64,000 nucleotides of DNA from Neobacillus niacini NBRC 15566. Its GTDB lineage: Bacteria > Bacillota > Bacilli > Bacillales > Cytobacillaceae. Made by a program: the position numbers and the translations under genes. The notes under the pieces were generated by a model. The model ran no database searches. It was not told the origin of the DNA and saw nothing but the letters and a program-made list of their open reading frames with translations. Of this stretch, positions 37,111 to 47,809 are shown piece after piece (the first letter of the stretch is position 1; the number at the start of each line of letters is the position of its first letter). The DNA is taken from NCBI RefSeq assembly GCF_001591505.1, contig NZ_BCVA01000013.1, positions 52,295 to 116,294 on the forward strand, read 5' to 3'.

Positions 37111-37158
37111 AGAAGGCTGTAAATGATGAACAGATCATTTACAGCCTTCTTAGCATTT
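37111..37158 (+). terminator. Terminator of the T7SS operon
   Basis: A perfect 17-bp stem (arms 37111-37127 and 37134-37150) around GAACAG, followed by a short T-rich stretch. Confidence 0.85.
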
Positions 37159-37341
37159 TACCTTTTTCAATTGTCTGGATTTTTTTGGCAATGTCGGAAT
37201 CTATCATTTTTTGATTTAATTTGTTTAATAGAAAGACTAATTATGTTAAAATACTTCTTATTCATAGTAAAACTATAGGTTTTTATATTTTTAGAGAAAA
37301 TTCCAATGATTTTTAAATTTTCTTTGAAGGGGTGGGCATAA

Positions 37342-38706
37342 TTGGGTTCTCATGTTTTAGATTTAAGAATGCTGCAAAATAACTTTAGTACGGAAGAAAT
37401 GCGCTCTGTTTGGAATGATGAAAATAGATTGCAAAAAATCCTTGATGTTGAAGCAGCGTTAGCCTTAGCGGAGAGCGAACTTGGAGTTATTCCAGAACAG
37501 GCTGGAAGAGCGATTAAAGACGCTGCTAAAATAGAAAACTTTGATATTGAGAAAATTGCAACTGAGGCGGCTAAATTAAAACATTCTTTAATGGCGACGG
37601 TCAATCATCTGCAATCATTGTCAGGAGAATACGGCGAATATGTTCATTATGGCGTAACCACACAAGATGTTACCGATACAGGTACTATTCTCCAACTGAA
37701 AGAAGCAAATGAGATTCTTAAGCGCGATACTAGGAAGGTAGCAGAGCTCTTAATTGGTTTGGCCTCCAAGTATAAGGAAACGCCAATGCCAGGTAGAACA
37801 CACGGAATGCAAGGATTACCGACAACGTTTGGCTTTAAGCTTGCAGTTGTATTAAGTGAGTTTGAACGTCATTTAGAAAGATTAAAGGCTGCCGAAGAGC
37901 GGGTACTAACCGGGGTTCTTGCTGGCGGTGTTGGTACATATGCAGCTCTAGGAGGTATCGGTCCAAAAGTTGAAGCGCGAGCGTTGGAACTTTTAGAGCT
38001 GGATACCCCTGATATCTGTTGGCATTCTTCTCGAGACCGAATTTCAGAGTACGGTTCTGTGCTTGGATTAATCAGTGGTTCACTCGGTAAATTGGGGAAT
38101 GAATTCTATAATTTAATGCGTACAGAGATTGATGAAGTAGAAGAACCATTTGCTGCAGGGAATGTTGGTTCGACAACAATGCCGCATAAGCGAAATCCTG
38201 CTATTTTTGAAGGTATTGCAAGTCTAACTAGACCAATTCTTCATAGTGTTGCTTTGCTGCATGAATCCTTAATGATGGAACATGAAAGAGATGCGATGAG
38301 CTGGAGAAGTGAATGGATCGCTTTACCTGAAATTTGTTTATATTTATCGTCACAACTAAAAAGTACCATAACAGTTCTACAAGGGCTTGTAGTAAAACCT
38401 GAAAATATGATGAGAAACCTGGAACTTCAAGGTGGACTTGTCCTTTCAGAACGTGTCATGTTTGCTTTATCTGAAAAAGTAGGAAAACAATCAGCACATC
38501 ACCTTGTTTATGAAATCGCAATGGAATCGACGGAACAAAAAATTCCATTTAAAACACTTCTTATTCAAAATGAAAAGGTAAGTTCAGTCCTTTCTGAGGA
38601 GCAAATTAATCAACTTTTAGACCCAGGCCAGTATATTGGGCTAGCAAGCCAAAAAGTCGACGAGGTCATTTCTTCAATCAAAAATGGAGGAAATCTAAGT
38701 GAGTAA
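37342..38706 (+). CDS. Fumarase/aspartase-superfamily lyase (adenylosuccinate lyase-like)
   Basis: A 454-residue enzyme of the family that breaks C-N bonds by beta-elimination, releasing fumarate or a relative. The signature loop GSTTMPHKRNPAIFEG carries the catalytic Ser, and the substrate-binding His is in MPGRTHGMQGLPTTFG. Purine-operon purB genes have different neighbours; here the gene leads a transporter/hydrolase operon, so it is probably a catabolic C-N lyase on an N-substituted aspartate-like compound (inference). The start is TTG after AAGGGGTGG. It overlaps the GNAT gene by 8 nt. Confidence 0.85.
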   Translation: MGSHVLDLRMLQNNFSTEEMRSVWNDENRLQKILDVEAALALAESELGVIPEQAGRAIKDAAKIENFDIEKIATEAAKLKHSLMATVNHLQSLSGEYGEYVHYGVTTQDVTDTGTILQLKEANEILKRDTRKVAELLIGLASKYKETPMPGRTHGMQGLPTTFGFKLAVVLSEFERHLERLKAAEERVLTGVLAGGVGTYAALGGIGPKVEARALELLELDTPDICWHSSRDRISEYGSVLGLISGSLGKLGNEFYNLMRTEIDEVEEPFAAGNVGSTTMPHKRNPAIFEGIASLTRPILHSVALLHESLMMEHERDAMSWRSEWIALPEICLYLSSQLKSTITVLQGLVVKPENMMRNLELQGGLVLSERVMFALSEKVGKQSAHHLVYEIAMESTEQKIPFKTLLIQNEKVSSVLSEEQINQLLDPGQYIGLASQKVDEVISSIKNGGNLSE

Positions 38707-39211
38707 TGTGACCTTCCATCAAGCGACAAATGAGGATATCCCTGCATTAATCGATTTATCCTTACGAGGGTATGCTTCTATCCGTGAATTGGGAATTCAT
38801 TTTGCTGCTGCAACTGCAGATGAGGAATTGGTAAAAAGAAATATTAATGAAAATATTTGTTTTTATATGAAAGACGGGGACGAAATGGTGGCGACTGCTT
38901 CTATACGGATGCCATGGGGTACCCATCATGGACCATATGAAGTTCCACATATTTGGTGGGTGGCGGTGTCTCCTGAATTTAAGAGAAAAGGGTATGCTAC
39001 AAAAATATTAGATTTTGTCGAGTATGATTTTTTAAGAGATAAACTTCATTGTCCGTCTGTAACGCTTGGGACTGCAAAAGAACACCCTTGGCTTGCTGAA
39101 ATGTATCTTAAGCGCGGGTATAAAGAGGTTGGCGAGGCAGATTTAGGAAAAGGGCACACCACCGTTTATTTAGAAAAATTGTTATTATCAAAAACATATA
39201 AAAAAAGGTAG
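38699..39211 (+). CDS. GNAT family N-acetyltransferase
   Basis: A 170-residue acetyl-CoA-dependent transferase. The core strand-helix part reads HIWWVAVSPEFKRKGYATKIL, with the acetyl-CoA loop RKGYA, and the C-terminal part AEMYLKRGYKEVGE is typical of the fold. GTG start, with GGAGG at 38686-38690; it overlaps the lyase gene by 8 nt. The acceptor is unknown; it may act on the compound handled by the operon. Confidence 0.85.
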   Translation: MSNVTFHQATNEDIPALIDLSLRGYASIRELGIHFAAATADEELVKRNINENICFYMKDGDEMVATASIRMPWGTHHGPYEVPHIWWVAVSPEFKRKGYATKILDFVEYDFLRDKLHCPSVTLGTAKEHPWLAEMYLKRGYKEVGEADLGKGHTTVYLEKLLLSKTYKKR

Positions 39212-39219
39212 GGAACATG

Positions 39220-40023
39220 ATGAAGAAAAAAATCGCATTAATTATTAGTATCGCACTTTTATTATTTTTAGCTGCTTGCGGCGGTACAAATGAACAATCA
39301 AAAGATAATGGAAATAGTGAAAAAAGTGAAGAAAAAAAGGTAATTCGTGCAGGTTCAACAGCACAAAGCTATCCAAACGGTTATGAAGAAGATGGTAAGT
39401 TAATTGGATTTGACGTAGAAGTGTTCGAAAAAGTTGCAGCAAACCTTGGCTATGAAGTGGAATGGGTAAAATCTGACTTTGCAGGATTAATGGGTCAGTT
39501 GGAAACAGGTAAAATTAACACAGTTGCGAACTTTGTTGCAGTAACAGCAGAAAGAAAAGAAAAATACAACTTCTCTGAGCCTTACGCATATGCAGGGGCT
39601 ACAATTGTTACACATAAAGACAACGATTATGATAGTTTAGAAGATTTAAAAGGAAAAACGGTTTCCGGTGTTCTAGGTTCTAACAATGTTAAAAACTTAC
39701 AAAATTTTGACCCTGAAATTATTCCAAAAACGTATGAAACACGTGATGGAGCTATGAATGACGCGATTAACAAACGTGTAGATGGATATGTAAACTCTAA
39801 ATCTTCCTTAATTGCTGAAATTGCTAAAGGCGACCTGCCATTGAAATTTGTTGGCGACCCATTTGTATATGAAGATATTGCTTTTCCTTTTGTGAAGACG
39901 GAAGAAGGCGAGAAATTAAGTAAAGAGTTTGATACTGAAATTCAAAAATTACGTGAAGATGGAACGTTAACAGAATTATCAAAGAAATATTTCTCTGGTG
40001 AAGACATCACAGTTAAGCAATAA
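39220..40023 (+). CDS. Amino acid ABC transporter substrate-binding lipoprotein
   Basis: A 267-residue binding protein of the polar amino acid type (SBP_bac_3). The signal peptide ends at the lipobox FLAAC, so Cys20 is the anchor. The family pattern GKLIGFDVEVFEKVAANLGYEVEWV is present. An ATG at 39217 is also possible; 39220 has the better distance from GTAGGGA. First transporter gene of a three-part importer. Confidence 0.88.
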   Translation: MKKKIALIISIALLLFLAACGGTNEQSKDNGNSEKSEEKKVIRAGSTAQSYPNGYEEDGKLIGFDVEVFEKVAANLGYEVEWVKSDFAGLMGQLETGKINTVANFVAVTAERKEKYNFSEPYAYAGATIVTHKDNDYDSLEDLKGKTVSGVLGSNNVKNLQNFDPEIIPKTYETRDGAMNDAINKRVDGYVNSKSSLIAEIAKGDLPLKFVGDPFVYEDIAFPFVKTEEGEKLSKEFDTEIQKLREDGTLTELSKKYFSGEDITVKQ

Positions 40024-40037
40024 TCTGGAGGTATAAC

Positions 40038-40715
40038 ATGGAATTTAAACTAGATTTCGGCTATTTAGTCGAAATTATCCCAGAGCTTTTATCATTCATA
40101 CCTCTTACGCTGTTTCTAGCTGTCATATCGATGATATTTGCTATTATCGGCGGTTTGATTTTAGCCTTAATTATAAGATCGAATATTCCAGTCCTCAAAC
40201 AGTTAGCGACGATATATATTTCGTTTTTCCGTGCCATTCCAACATTGGTACAATTGTTTTTAATCTATTATGGGTTACCGCAGATTTTTCCGGCATTTAC
40301 TGCGATGACGGCCATTACGGCTGCCATTGTGGGATTAAGCTTAAAACAGGCAGCTTTTCTGGCTGAAATCTTCCGTGCAGCCCTAAATTCTGTTGATAAA
40401 GGACAAGTAGAGGCATGTTTATCCGTCGGAATGACAAGAGCTCAAGCCTTTCGCCGAATTGTCCTGCCGCAGGCAACGCGTAATGCGATTCCTGCGACAA
40501 GCAACGTTTTTATTGGTTTAATTAAAGAAACATCCCTTGCGTTTACATTAGGGGTAGTGGAATTATTCGCACAAGGAAAAATCTTAGCGGCATCATCTCT
40601 TAAATTTTTTGAAACCTATTTAGCATTGGCGTTACTATATTGGTTCTTAATTATCATCTTTACCTTGATCCAGCAGACGCTTGAAAAACGAATGGAAAAA
40701 CCGTATATATCGTAA
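40038..40715 (+). CDS. Amino acid ABC transporter permease
   Basis: A 225-residue HisM/GlnP-type permease with about five membrane segments and the EAA loop EACLSVGMTRAQAFRRIVLPQA. GGAGG at 40025-40029. Forms the channel for the importer, probably as a homodimer since only one permease gene is present. Confidence 0.9.
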   Translation: MEFKLDFGYLVEIIPELLSFIPLTLFLAVISMIFAIIGGLILALIIRSNIPVLKQLATIYISFFRAIPTLVQLFLIYYGLPQIFPAFTAMTAITAAIVGLSLKQAAFLAEIFRAALNSVDKGQVEACLSVGMTRAQAFRRIVLPQATRNAIPATSNVFIGLIKETSLAFTLGVVELFAQGKILAASSLKFFETYLALALLYWFLIIIFTLIQQTLEKRMEKPYIS

Positions 40716-40727
40716 AGGAGTTTTACC

Positions 40728-41468
40728 ATGATAACTGTTACAAATCTGAAAAAGAGGTTCGGTGAAAATATCGTATTAAATGGCGTCGATTTACATGTTA
40801 ATCGTGGCGATGTATTAGCGATTATTGGACCGTCTGGCTCGGGGAAATCGACGTTACTGCGCTGCTTGAATTTATTAGAAATGCCGGATGAAGGCATTAT
40901 TGAAATTGGCGATACAAAAGTGGATGTAACGAAAATGAGCAGAAAGGAAACGCATCTGCTCAGGCAGGAAACGGCCATGGTTTTCCAAAACTATAATCTT
41001 TTTAAAAATAAAACAGCTTTGCAAAATGTTACAGAGTCATTGATTGTCGCGAAGAAAATGGATAAGCAGGAAGCCGAAAGAATAGGAAAAGAGCTTTTAA
41101 TCAAGGTTGGTCTTGAGGACAAGTTTCATCAGTATCCTGCTACCTTATCAGGCGGTCAGCAGCAGCGTGTTGGGATTGCCCGAGCGCTTGCTGTGAACCC
41201 GCATGCAATTTTATTTGACGAACCAACTTCAGCGCTTGATCCAGAATGGGTCTCTGAAGTTCTACAAGTAATAAAAAATATTGCTCAACAGAAAACAACG
41301 ATGATTATCGTGACTCACGAAATGAAATTTGCCGAAGAGGTAGCCAATCGGGTTATTTTTATGGCAGATGGTAATATTGTTGAAGAAAATGAACCAAAGG
41401 AAATTTTCCATAACCCGAAAAATCCAAGAACGAAACAATTCTTAAAAACATTGGAAAGAGATGAATAA
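40728..41468 (+). CDS. Amino acid ABC transporter ATP-binding protein (GlnQ type)
   Basis: A 246-residue ATPase. Walker A is GPSGSGKST (about residues 34-42), signature LSGGQQQR, Walker B ILFDEP, switch His in IVTHEM. AAAGGAG precedes the ATG. It completes the importer with the two genes upstream. Confidence 0.92.
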   Translation: MITVTNLKKRFGENIVLNGVDLHVNRGDVLAIIGPSGSGKSTLLRCLNLLEMPDEGIIEIGDTKVDVTKMSRKETHLLRQETAMVFQNYNLFKNKTALQNVTESLIVAKKMDKQEAERIGKELLIKVGLEDKFHQYPATLSGGQQQRVGIARALAVNPHAILFDEPTSALDPEWVSEVLQVIKNIAQQKTTMIIVTHEMKFAEEVANRVIFMADGNIVEENEPKEIFHNPKNPRTKQFLKTLERDE

Positions 41469-41470
41469 AC

Positions 41471-42610
41471 ATGAACATGTCTCATGAACTATTACGTGAT
41501 TTAATTGAAAAACGAAGATATTTACATGAGAATCCAGAACTTGCATTTGAAGAATTCAATACGACTGAACATATAAAAAAATGGTTAACAGAGCATGGGA
41601 TTTCGATCCTGCCGCTTGATTTAGAAACAGGATTAGTTGCTGAGGTAAAAGGGGCATTTGATGGGCCAACCATTGCCATTCGTGCGGATATTGACGCTTT
41701 GCCAATCAATGAAAAAACGAATGTACCATTTAAGTCTAAAGTTGAAGGCAAAATGCATGCATGTGGTCATGATTTCCATACTACTTCGATTTTAGGGGCA
41801 GCGATTCTTTTAAATCGCAAGAAAGAAGAGTTACATGGGACTGTCAGATTTATTTTTCAAGCTGCAGAAGAAGTGGCCCAAGGGGCAAAGAGATTTGTTG
41901 AAAAAGGTGCATTAGAAGGCGTCTCTGCCATTTTTGGTATGCACAATAAGCCTGATTTACCTGTAGGAACCATTGGTGTAAAATCAGGCGGTCTGATGGC
42001 AAGTGTCGATAAGTTTGAAATAAAGTTTATTGGTGTAGGCGGCCACGCAGGAATACCTCATAATTCCATTGATCCGATTGTCATTGCTAGTCAATACGTA
42101 ACAGCTGTGCAATCGATTGTTTCTAGAAGAATGGATTTGTTTGATAATGCTGTCGTTAGTATCACGAGTATTCATGGCGGCAACACATGGAACGTGATTC
42201 CTGATGTTGTTACGTTAGAAGGTACCGTTCGTACGTTCCAGCCGAAAGCACGTGAAGCGATTCCAGGTTTAATGAAGAAATTGGCTGAGTCCATTGCTGA
42301 AGGAAATGGTGGTTCAGTCGAATTTAACTGGGAAGATTATTTGCCAGTCGTTAATAACGATTCGAAATTCGAAGAAGTCATTCGTGCGACAGTAGTGGAA
42401 AGTGGTTATCAGGTTGCAGAGGCAGTACCGAGTGCAGGCGGAGAAGATTTTGCCTTTTATCAAACTTACATTCCAGGCTTTTTTGTTTGGATGGGGGTAG
42501 AGGGACCACAAGAATGGCACCATCCTGAGTATGATTTGAAAGAAGACGCTATAAAGGTTGCTTCCGAGTTTTTCGCAAATTTAGCGGTAAAAGTTTTAGG
42601 AAATGACTGA
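41471..42610 (+). CDS. M20 family amidohydrolase (N-acyl amino acid hydrolase type)
   Basis: A 379-residue metallopeptidase-family hydrolase. Metal-binding positions are visible in RADIDALPINE, MHACGHDFHTTSILG, AAEEVAQGA and the final EWHHPEYD. A dimerisation domain sits at about residues 175-290. Members cleave N-acyl, N-carbamoyl or indole-amide bonds of amino acids. It starts 3 nt after the ATPase gene and overlaps the PrpD-like gene by 8 nt. The substrate is probably what the importer brings in. Confidence 0.9.
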   Translation: MNMSHELLRDLIEKRRYLHENPELAFEEFNTTEHIKKWLTEHGISILPLDLETGLVAEVKGAFDGPTIAIRADIDALPINEKTNVPFKSKVEGKMHACGHDFHTTSILGAAILLNRKKEELHGTVRFIFQAAEEVAQGAKRFVEKGALEGVSAIFGMHNKPDLPVGTIGVKSGGLMASVDKFEIKFIGVGGHAGIPHNSIDPIVIASQYVTAVQSIVSRRMDLFDNAVVSITSIHGGNTWNVIPDVVTLEGTVRTFQPKAREAIPGLMKKLAESIAEGNGGSVEFNWEDYLPVVNNDSKFEEVIRATVVESGYQVAEAVPSAGGEDFAFYQTYIPGFFVWMGVEGPQEWHHPEYDLKEDAIKVASEFFANLAVKVLGND

Positions 42611-43934
42611 TTTTACCCGATTCATTGTTGGCCAGATAAACAGCACTTCTGATTATGAAAAGCTGGGAACCGTGACCAAAAGAAATTTAAAAAACGGAGT
42701 ATTGGACTATTTTATTTCTTGTTTTGCAAGTGTGAAATATGATCCAAACTTTCAAAATGTATTGAACACAGCAATTTACAGCAGCCTTGATAAGGCTGCT
42801 GTTATTGGTACGGAATGGAAGGTACATCCTTTTGATGCGTGCCTGATTAACGGGTATTCGGCACATGCCTTAGATTTAGACGATGTCCATTCTGAGATTC
42901 GCGGTCATCCCTCTGCGGTTATTTTAAGCTTGTTGTTCTCTTTAGTAGAAGAAAAGGACAATATCAATTCTTTCTATGAAGCTTATTTAATAGGGATAGA
43001 AACGATGACCCGGTTCGCTAAGTTATTGGGAACAGAGCATTATGAAAAAGGTTTTCACACGACAGCTACGGCAGGGGTTTATGGAGCGGTAGCAGCTGGC
43101 GCACATTATTTGAATTTTTCTTCTGACCGAATCGCTCAAGCCTTTAATTTATGTGTTTCTAAAATTAGCGGTTCTAGAAGTCATTTTGGGACATTGATTA
43201 AACCCTTACATGCTGGGTTGGCAGCACAGAATGCATGGCAAATCCTACATCTTGTAAAAAATAATGTCACCGGAAGTGAAAATACCATTCTTTCCAAAAA
43301 TGGATTGCTGTCTATGTATGTAGAAAATGAGAGAGAACCATGGCAGCTTTTTGAAAAGTGGGGAGAATCGTGGGCGATTGACACTCCTGGATTGTGGTTT
43401 AAATTATATCCTTGCTGTTCTGCTAATGCGCATGTGATAGACGCAGTGAAGGAAATTAAGAAGAAACATAGATTTACAGCTGGTGAAGTGGCCTCTGTCG
43501 AACTATTCTTTCCTCCTAATGGGGATGCAGCATTGGTTCATACTAGCCCTGAAAATGGAGAACAAGGTCGTTTTAGTGCTGAATATTGCACGGCGCTGCT
43601 GTTGTTGGATCAAGATTTATCGATTGAAAACTTTACAGTGGGCACGATTTCTGGAGAAGTTCACAATGTTATGCGCAAGATAAAGCGAAATTATGATGGA
43701 AACATCCCAAAAAAAGAGGTTAGTTATCCAAAAGGGAGATATTGTATAGTAGAAATATCCCTAATGGATGGGCAAAGGTTTGTATCAAGGGTTGATGCTC
43801 CGATAGGTTCACCAGGTAACCCGCTCAAATTCAAAGACCTATTAAATAAAGCTTCCAATTTATTGGGTAATGAGGCCAAAAATCTAATCGAGATTTTTTC
43901 TTCAGAAGTGGAGTCGTTTGAAAGGCTTTTATAG
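42603..43934 (+). CDS. MmgE/PrpD family protein
   Basis: A 443-residue protein of the 2-methylcitrate dehydratase / iminodisuccinate epimerase fold. The helical N-terminal domain has the motif NGYSAHALDLDDVHSEIRGHPSAVILSL divided around Asp-Asp, and later KLYPCCSANAHVIDAV. No prpC or prpB is nearby, so a methylcitrate role is unlikely. Together with the C-N lyase of the operon it recalls iminodisuccinate epimerase systems (inference). The start overlaps the M20 gene stop. Confidence 0.85.
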   Translation: MTDFTRFIVGQINSTSDYEKLGTVTKRNLKNGVLDYFISCFASVKYDPNFQNVLNTAIYSSLDKAAVIGTEWKVHPFDACLINGYSAHALDLDDVHSEIRGHPSAVILSLLFSLVEEKDNINSFYEAYLIGIETMTRFAKLLGTEHYEKGFHTTATAGVYGAVAAGAHYLNFSSDRIAQAFNLCVSKISGSRSHFGTLIKPLHAGLAAQNAWQILHLVKNNVTGSENTILSKNGLLSMYVENEREPWQLFEKWGESWAIDTPGLWFKLYPCCSANAHVIDAVKEIKKKHRFTAGEVASVELFFPPNGDAALVHTSPENGEQGRFSAEYCTALLLLDQDLSIENFTVGTISGEVHNVMRKIKRNYDGNIPKKEVSYPKGRYCIVEISLMDGQRFVSRVDAPIGSPGNPLKFKDLLNKASNLLGNEAKNLIEIFSSEVESFERLL

Positions 43935-43951
43935 AAGATATCAGTTTATAC

Positions 43952-43990
43952 TGCCTGACCCTAAAGTCAATAGGGTTAGGCATTTTTTTG
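43952..43990 (+). terminator. Terminator of the lyase/transporter operon
   Basis: TGCCTGACCCT pairs with AGGGTTAGGCA (one G-U) and is followed by TTTTTTT. Confidence 0.88.
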
Positions 43991-44014
43991 TGATTGAAAT
44001 GAAACTAAGAACTA

Positions 44015-44053
44015 TTTACAATTCTTTATCATTAATTTACTGAATATTTACGT
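44015..44053 (+). promoter_or_regulatory. Pho-box-like array upstream of phoX
   Basis: Four hexamers of TTWAYA type begin at 44015, 44026, 44037 and 44048, exactly 11 bp apart: TTTACA, TTATCA, TTACTG, TTACGT. The first is a full match, the others are partial. PhoP of B. subtilis binds such phased repeats under phosphate limitation. Confidence 0.5.
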
Positions 44054-44129
44054 AAATCCTGATTTCTCTTAAAACTATTCATTTAATCTATTACTAGATT
44101 CATAATTAATAGTTGAGGAGAGATAGTCT

Positions 44130-45560
44130 GTGAATAATGAAACTTCTAAAAATGGCTTGAACAGAAGAGACTTTTTAAAAGCGGGAGGAATGGGTACACT
44201 TGCCCTTACAATTGGTTCATCAGGGGTATTGGCACTTGGATCAAAAGCATTTGCAGATAAGGCGAATAATCCAACCAGCGGTTTTGGCGGTTATGGTCCT
44301 CTGGTACCGGATCCAAATGGAATTCTCGACCTACCAGAAGGTTTTCATTACAAAATTATCTCTACAGAAGGCGGTTTAATGTCAAACGGGGCAAAAATCC
44401 CGGGTGCCTTTGATGGAATGGCAGCATTCGAAGGGCCAAACAATACTACTATTTTAGTTCGTAACCATGAACTGGGGGCAGGCGCAGCATTTGGAAGCAA
44501 TCCTTTTGATGCAGCTGCTCAAGGTGGTACAACGGCTCTAGTTGTAGGAGCTAATCGAGAAGTGGTAAAAGAATATGTAACCTCTTCAGGTACCATTCGT
44601 AATTGCGCTGGCGGAGCGACACCATGGGGTACATGGTTAACTTGTGAAGAAACACGTTCTGAGACACATGGATATGTATTCGAAGTAGATCCACAGCAGC
44701 CGGAAGACGAAATGTCCAAAACTCCAATCAAGGAGATGGGCCGTTTTGCACACGAAGCTTGTGCAATTGATCCAGTGACAGGATACGTATACTTAACTGA
44801 GGACGCTAGCCCAAGTTACCTTTACCGTTTTATCCCAAATAACCTGAGCCAAAAGCCTGGCGCGTTACAGGAAGGTGGTACGCTGTTTGCAGCTGCGATA
44901 GAAGCAGTAACTGATCCAGCAGCTAGCACATTTAAAACAGGACAAACATTTAAAATTGTTTGGAAGAAAGTAGACCCTCATTTGTGCCGTGAGGAAGCTG
45001 CTGCACAGAATTGTATTAAGTTTTCTAGACTTGAGGGCGCATTCTTCCAAGAGGGTGTTTTCTGGTTCGATGACACCTCTGCTGGTGACAAAAAGCTTGG
45101 ACGCGTTTACCGTTATATTCCACACACTAATACATTAGAACTTTTCTATGAGGGAAATGATGCACGAGAAATGGAATATCCAGATAATATTTGCTGCACT
45201 CCATGGGGCGATCTTTGGTATGCAGAAGATGGTTCAGGTCAAGACCGACTTATGGGAATTACCCCAGAAGGCAAAGTCTATCCTTTTGCTGCCAACGTTC
45301 TAAGTGGATCTGAATTGGCAGGACCAACCTTCTCCCCTGATGGAAATACACTTTTTGTTAATATTCAAAGTCCCGGCAAAACCTTTGCAATATGGGGACC
45401 GTTCCAACGTAGAAACTCTGCGCGCGCAAGAGAAATGTCCTACTCTGCTCCTGTCAATCTTGCACCGCAAGTTTCGGAAAAAGTGGCGAAGGCTGCAGAG
45501 GGACAAGGTATGTCCGTACTTGAAGCAGCAGCATTTGAACGTCATGGCATAAAGTTATAA
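44130..45560 (+). CDS. phoX: PhoX-like (DUF839) exported phosphatase with Tat signal
   Basis: A 476-residue protein. The N-terminus carries the twin-arginine motif NRRDFLK (Arg12-Arg13), then a hydrophobic stretch and AFA cleavage site, so it is exported folded by Tat. The body is a beta-propeller of the PhoX type, with metal/calcium-site motifs such as RNHELGAGA, GGATPWGTWLTCEET and HEACAIDPVTG. PhoX enzymes hydrolyse phosphomonoesters outside the cell with Fe/Ca cofactors. The start is GTG after GAGGAGAG. Upstream Pho-box-like repeats support phosphate control. Confidence 0.85.
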   Translation: MNNETSKNGLNRRDFLKAGGMGTLALTIGSSGVLALGSKAFADKANNPTSGFGGYGPLVPDPNGILDLPEGFHYKIISTEGGLMSNGAKIPGAFDGMAAFEGPNNTTILVRNHELGAGAAFGSNPFDAAAQGGTTALVVGANREVVKEYVTSSGTIRNCAGGATPWGTWLTCEETRSETHGYVFEVDPQQPEDEMSKTPIKEMGRFAHEACAIDPVTGYVYLTEDASPSYLYRFIPNNLSQKPGALQEGGTLFAAAIEAVTDPAASTFKTGQTFKIVWKKVDPHLCREEAAAQNCIKFSRLEGAFFQEGVFWFDDTSAGDKKLGRVYRYIPHTNTLELFYEGNDAREMEYPDNICCTPWGDLWYAEDGSGQDRLMGITPEGKVYPFAANVLSGSELAGPTFSPDGNTLFVNIQSPGKTFAIWGPFQRRNSARAREMSYSAPVNLAPQVSEKVAKAAEGQGMSVLEAAAFERHGIKL

Positions 45561-45650
45561 TTTAGTATTAACTTAAAAAAACAGAGATCAAATTTCTTTA
45601 TTGGGAAAATTAGATGTTTTGTCCTTAATCTAGTAACAAGTAAAAGTTAA

Positions 45651-45838
45651 AAATAGGCGGACGTTTTCCGGTTAAATACAAAATGAAGCTCGTTTTGGGG
45701 AAAATAAGCGGAGGATTTCCGCCTATGCAAAGCAAAATCTCTCAATTTCCACTTTTTCAAGCCAATAGGCGGAATTTCTCCGTCTAATTAAGCCTTTTTT
45801 AAAAAAATTTCTAATTAAGCGGAAATTTTCCGTTTATC
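45651..45838. repeat. Cluster of four short palindromic repeats (AAGCGGA-N-TTTCCGC type)
   Basis: Four related palindromes lie at about 45651-45675, 45703-45726, 45763-45788 and 45812-45838. Each has the form TA(A/G)GCGGA, 3-5 bases, TTCCG(C/T). They are spaced 50-60 bp apart in the gap after phoX. Each could fold into a short hairpin. They are REP-like; no coding sequence is seen here. Confidence 0.75.
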
Positions 45839-45891
45839 TAGCAACGCGGGTGCGTAGTCTAACCTGCCCCCCAACATTGATAAACAAAGAA

Positions 45892-45925
45892 AAAGACGTA
45901 GGCAAAAGCTTACGTCAATTTTTGT
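45892..45925. terminator. Bidirectional terminator between phoX and the GH1 gene
   Basis: GACGTAGGC and the inverted AGCTTACGTC form a stem with T-runs on both sides in the reading direction of each convergent gene. Confidence 0.65.
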
Positions 45926-45991
45926 GTCTTTAATAAGGGGAGACTTGAAACTGAACTCGTTAATGCTTCCTTGGTCTCTACCTTTATACTC

Positions 45992-47537
<1,546 letters not shown>

Positions 47538-47542
<5 letters not shown>

Positions 47543-47566
47543 TGCCTGCATAACCAGTAACAATCC
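47538..47566 (-). promoter_or_regulatory. RAT antiterminator RNA site for the GH1 gene
   Basis: On the - strand the 29-nt site starts GGATTGTTACTGG and ends CAGGCAAAACC, matching the LicT/BglG RAT pattern closely. LicT-type protein binding here would prevent the terminator next to it. Confidence 0.88.
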
Positions 47567-47593
47567 TAAAAGGTTGTTTATTTAATTGCGTTT

Positions 47594-47622
47594 ACTATAA
47601 CATGATTTTTTTAGGGAAGCAA
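47594..47622 (-). promoter_or_regulatory. SigA-type promoter of the GH1 gene
   Basis: On the - strand TTGCTT (47617-47622) and TATAGT (47594-47599) are 17 bp apart. A cre-like sequence (47630-47643, 12 of 14) lies just upstream. Confidence 0.65.
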
Positions 47623-47707
47623 GGATTTTTGTAAACGTTATTTTTATGTATTTTTATATATATAAGATAGTTTACGGTTATCTATCAATCTACAAAATTT
47701 TTTAAAA

Positions 47708-47721
47708 AGAAAGCGTTGACA
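47708..47721. promoter_or_regulatory. cre site (CcpA) over the bglP -35 box
   Basis: AGAAAGCGTTGACA fits the cre consensus TGWNANCGNTNWCA in 13 of 14 positions and includes the TTGACA -35 hexamer, so CcpA binding would block the promoter. Confidence 0.75.
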
Positions 47722-47744
47722 CTTACCAAATACCCATGTTAAAT
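47716..47744 (+). promoter_or_regulatory. SigA-type promoter of bglP
   Basis: TTGACA at 47716-47721 and TTAAAT at 47739-47744 with 17 bp between. Confidence 0.7.
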
Positions 47745-47782
47745 TACACGTATCAAATAAAACTTAATAAAATTCCTTTGCA

Positions 47783-47809
47783 GGAATGTTACCTTAAGTG
47801 GGCATAACC
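47783..47809 (+). promoter_or_regulatory. RAT-like antiterminator RNA site of bglP
   Basis: GGAATGTTACCTTAAGTGGG followed by CATAACC keeps the GTTAC and GGCA-AACC blocks of the RAT pattern with a few changes. It overlaps the 5' arm of the terminator that follows. Confidence 0.75.

Noticed and set aside
37285..37335. CodY-box-like sequences before the lyase gene
   Set aside because: The best AATTTTC-type matches have four or five mismatches in 15 positions, too weak in an AT-rich leader.
37342..38706. purB of the purine pathway
   Set aside because: Despite the family likeness, the operon partners are transport and catabolic genes, not pur genes, so a biosynthetic symbol is not justified.
45651..45838. 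CRISPR array
   Set aside because: The units are palindromes with variable spacers and imperfect copies, and no cas genes are near.
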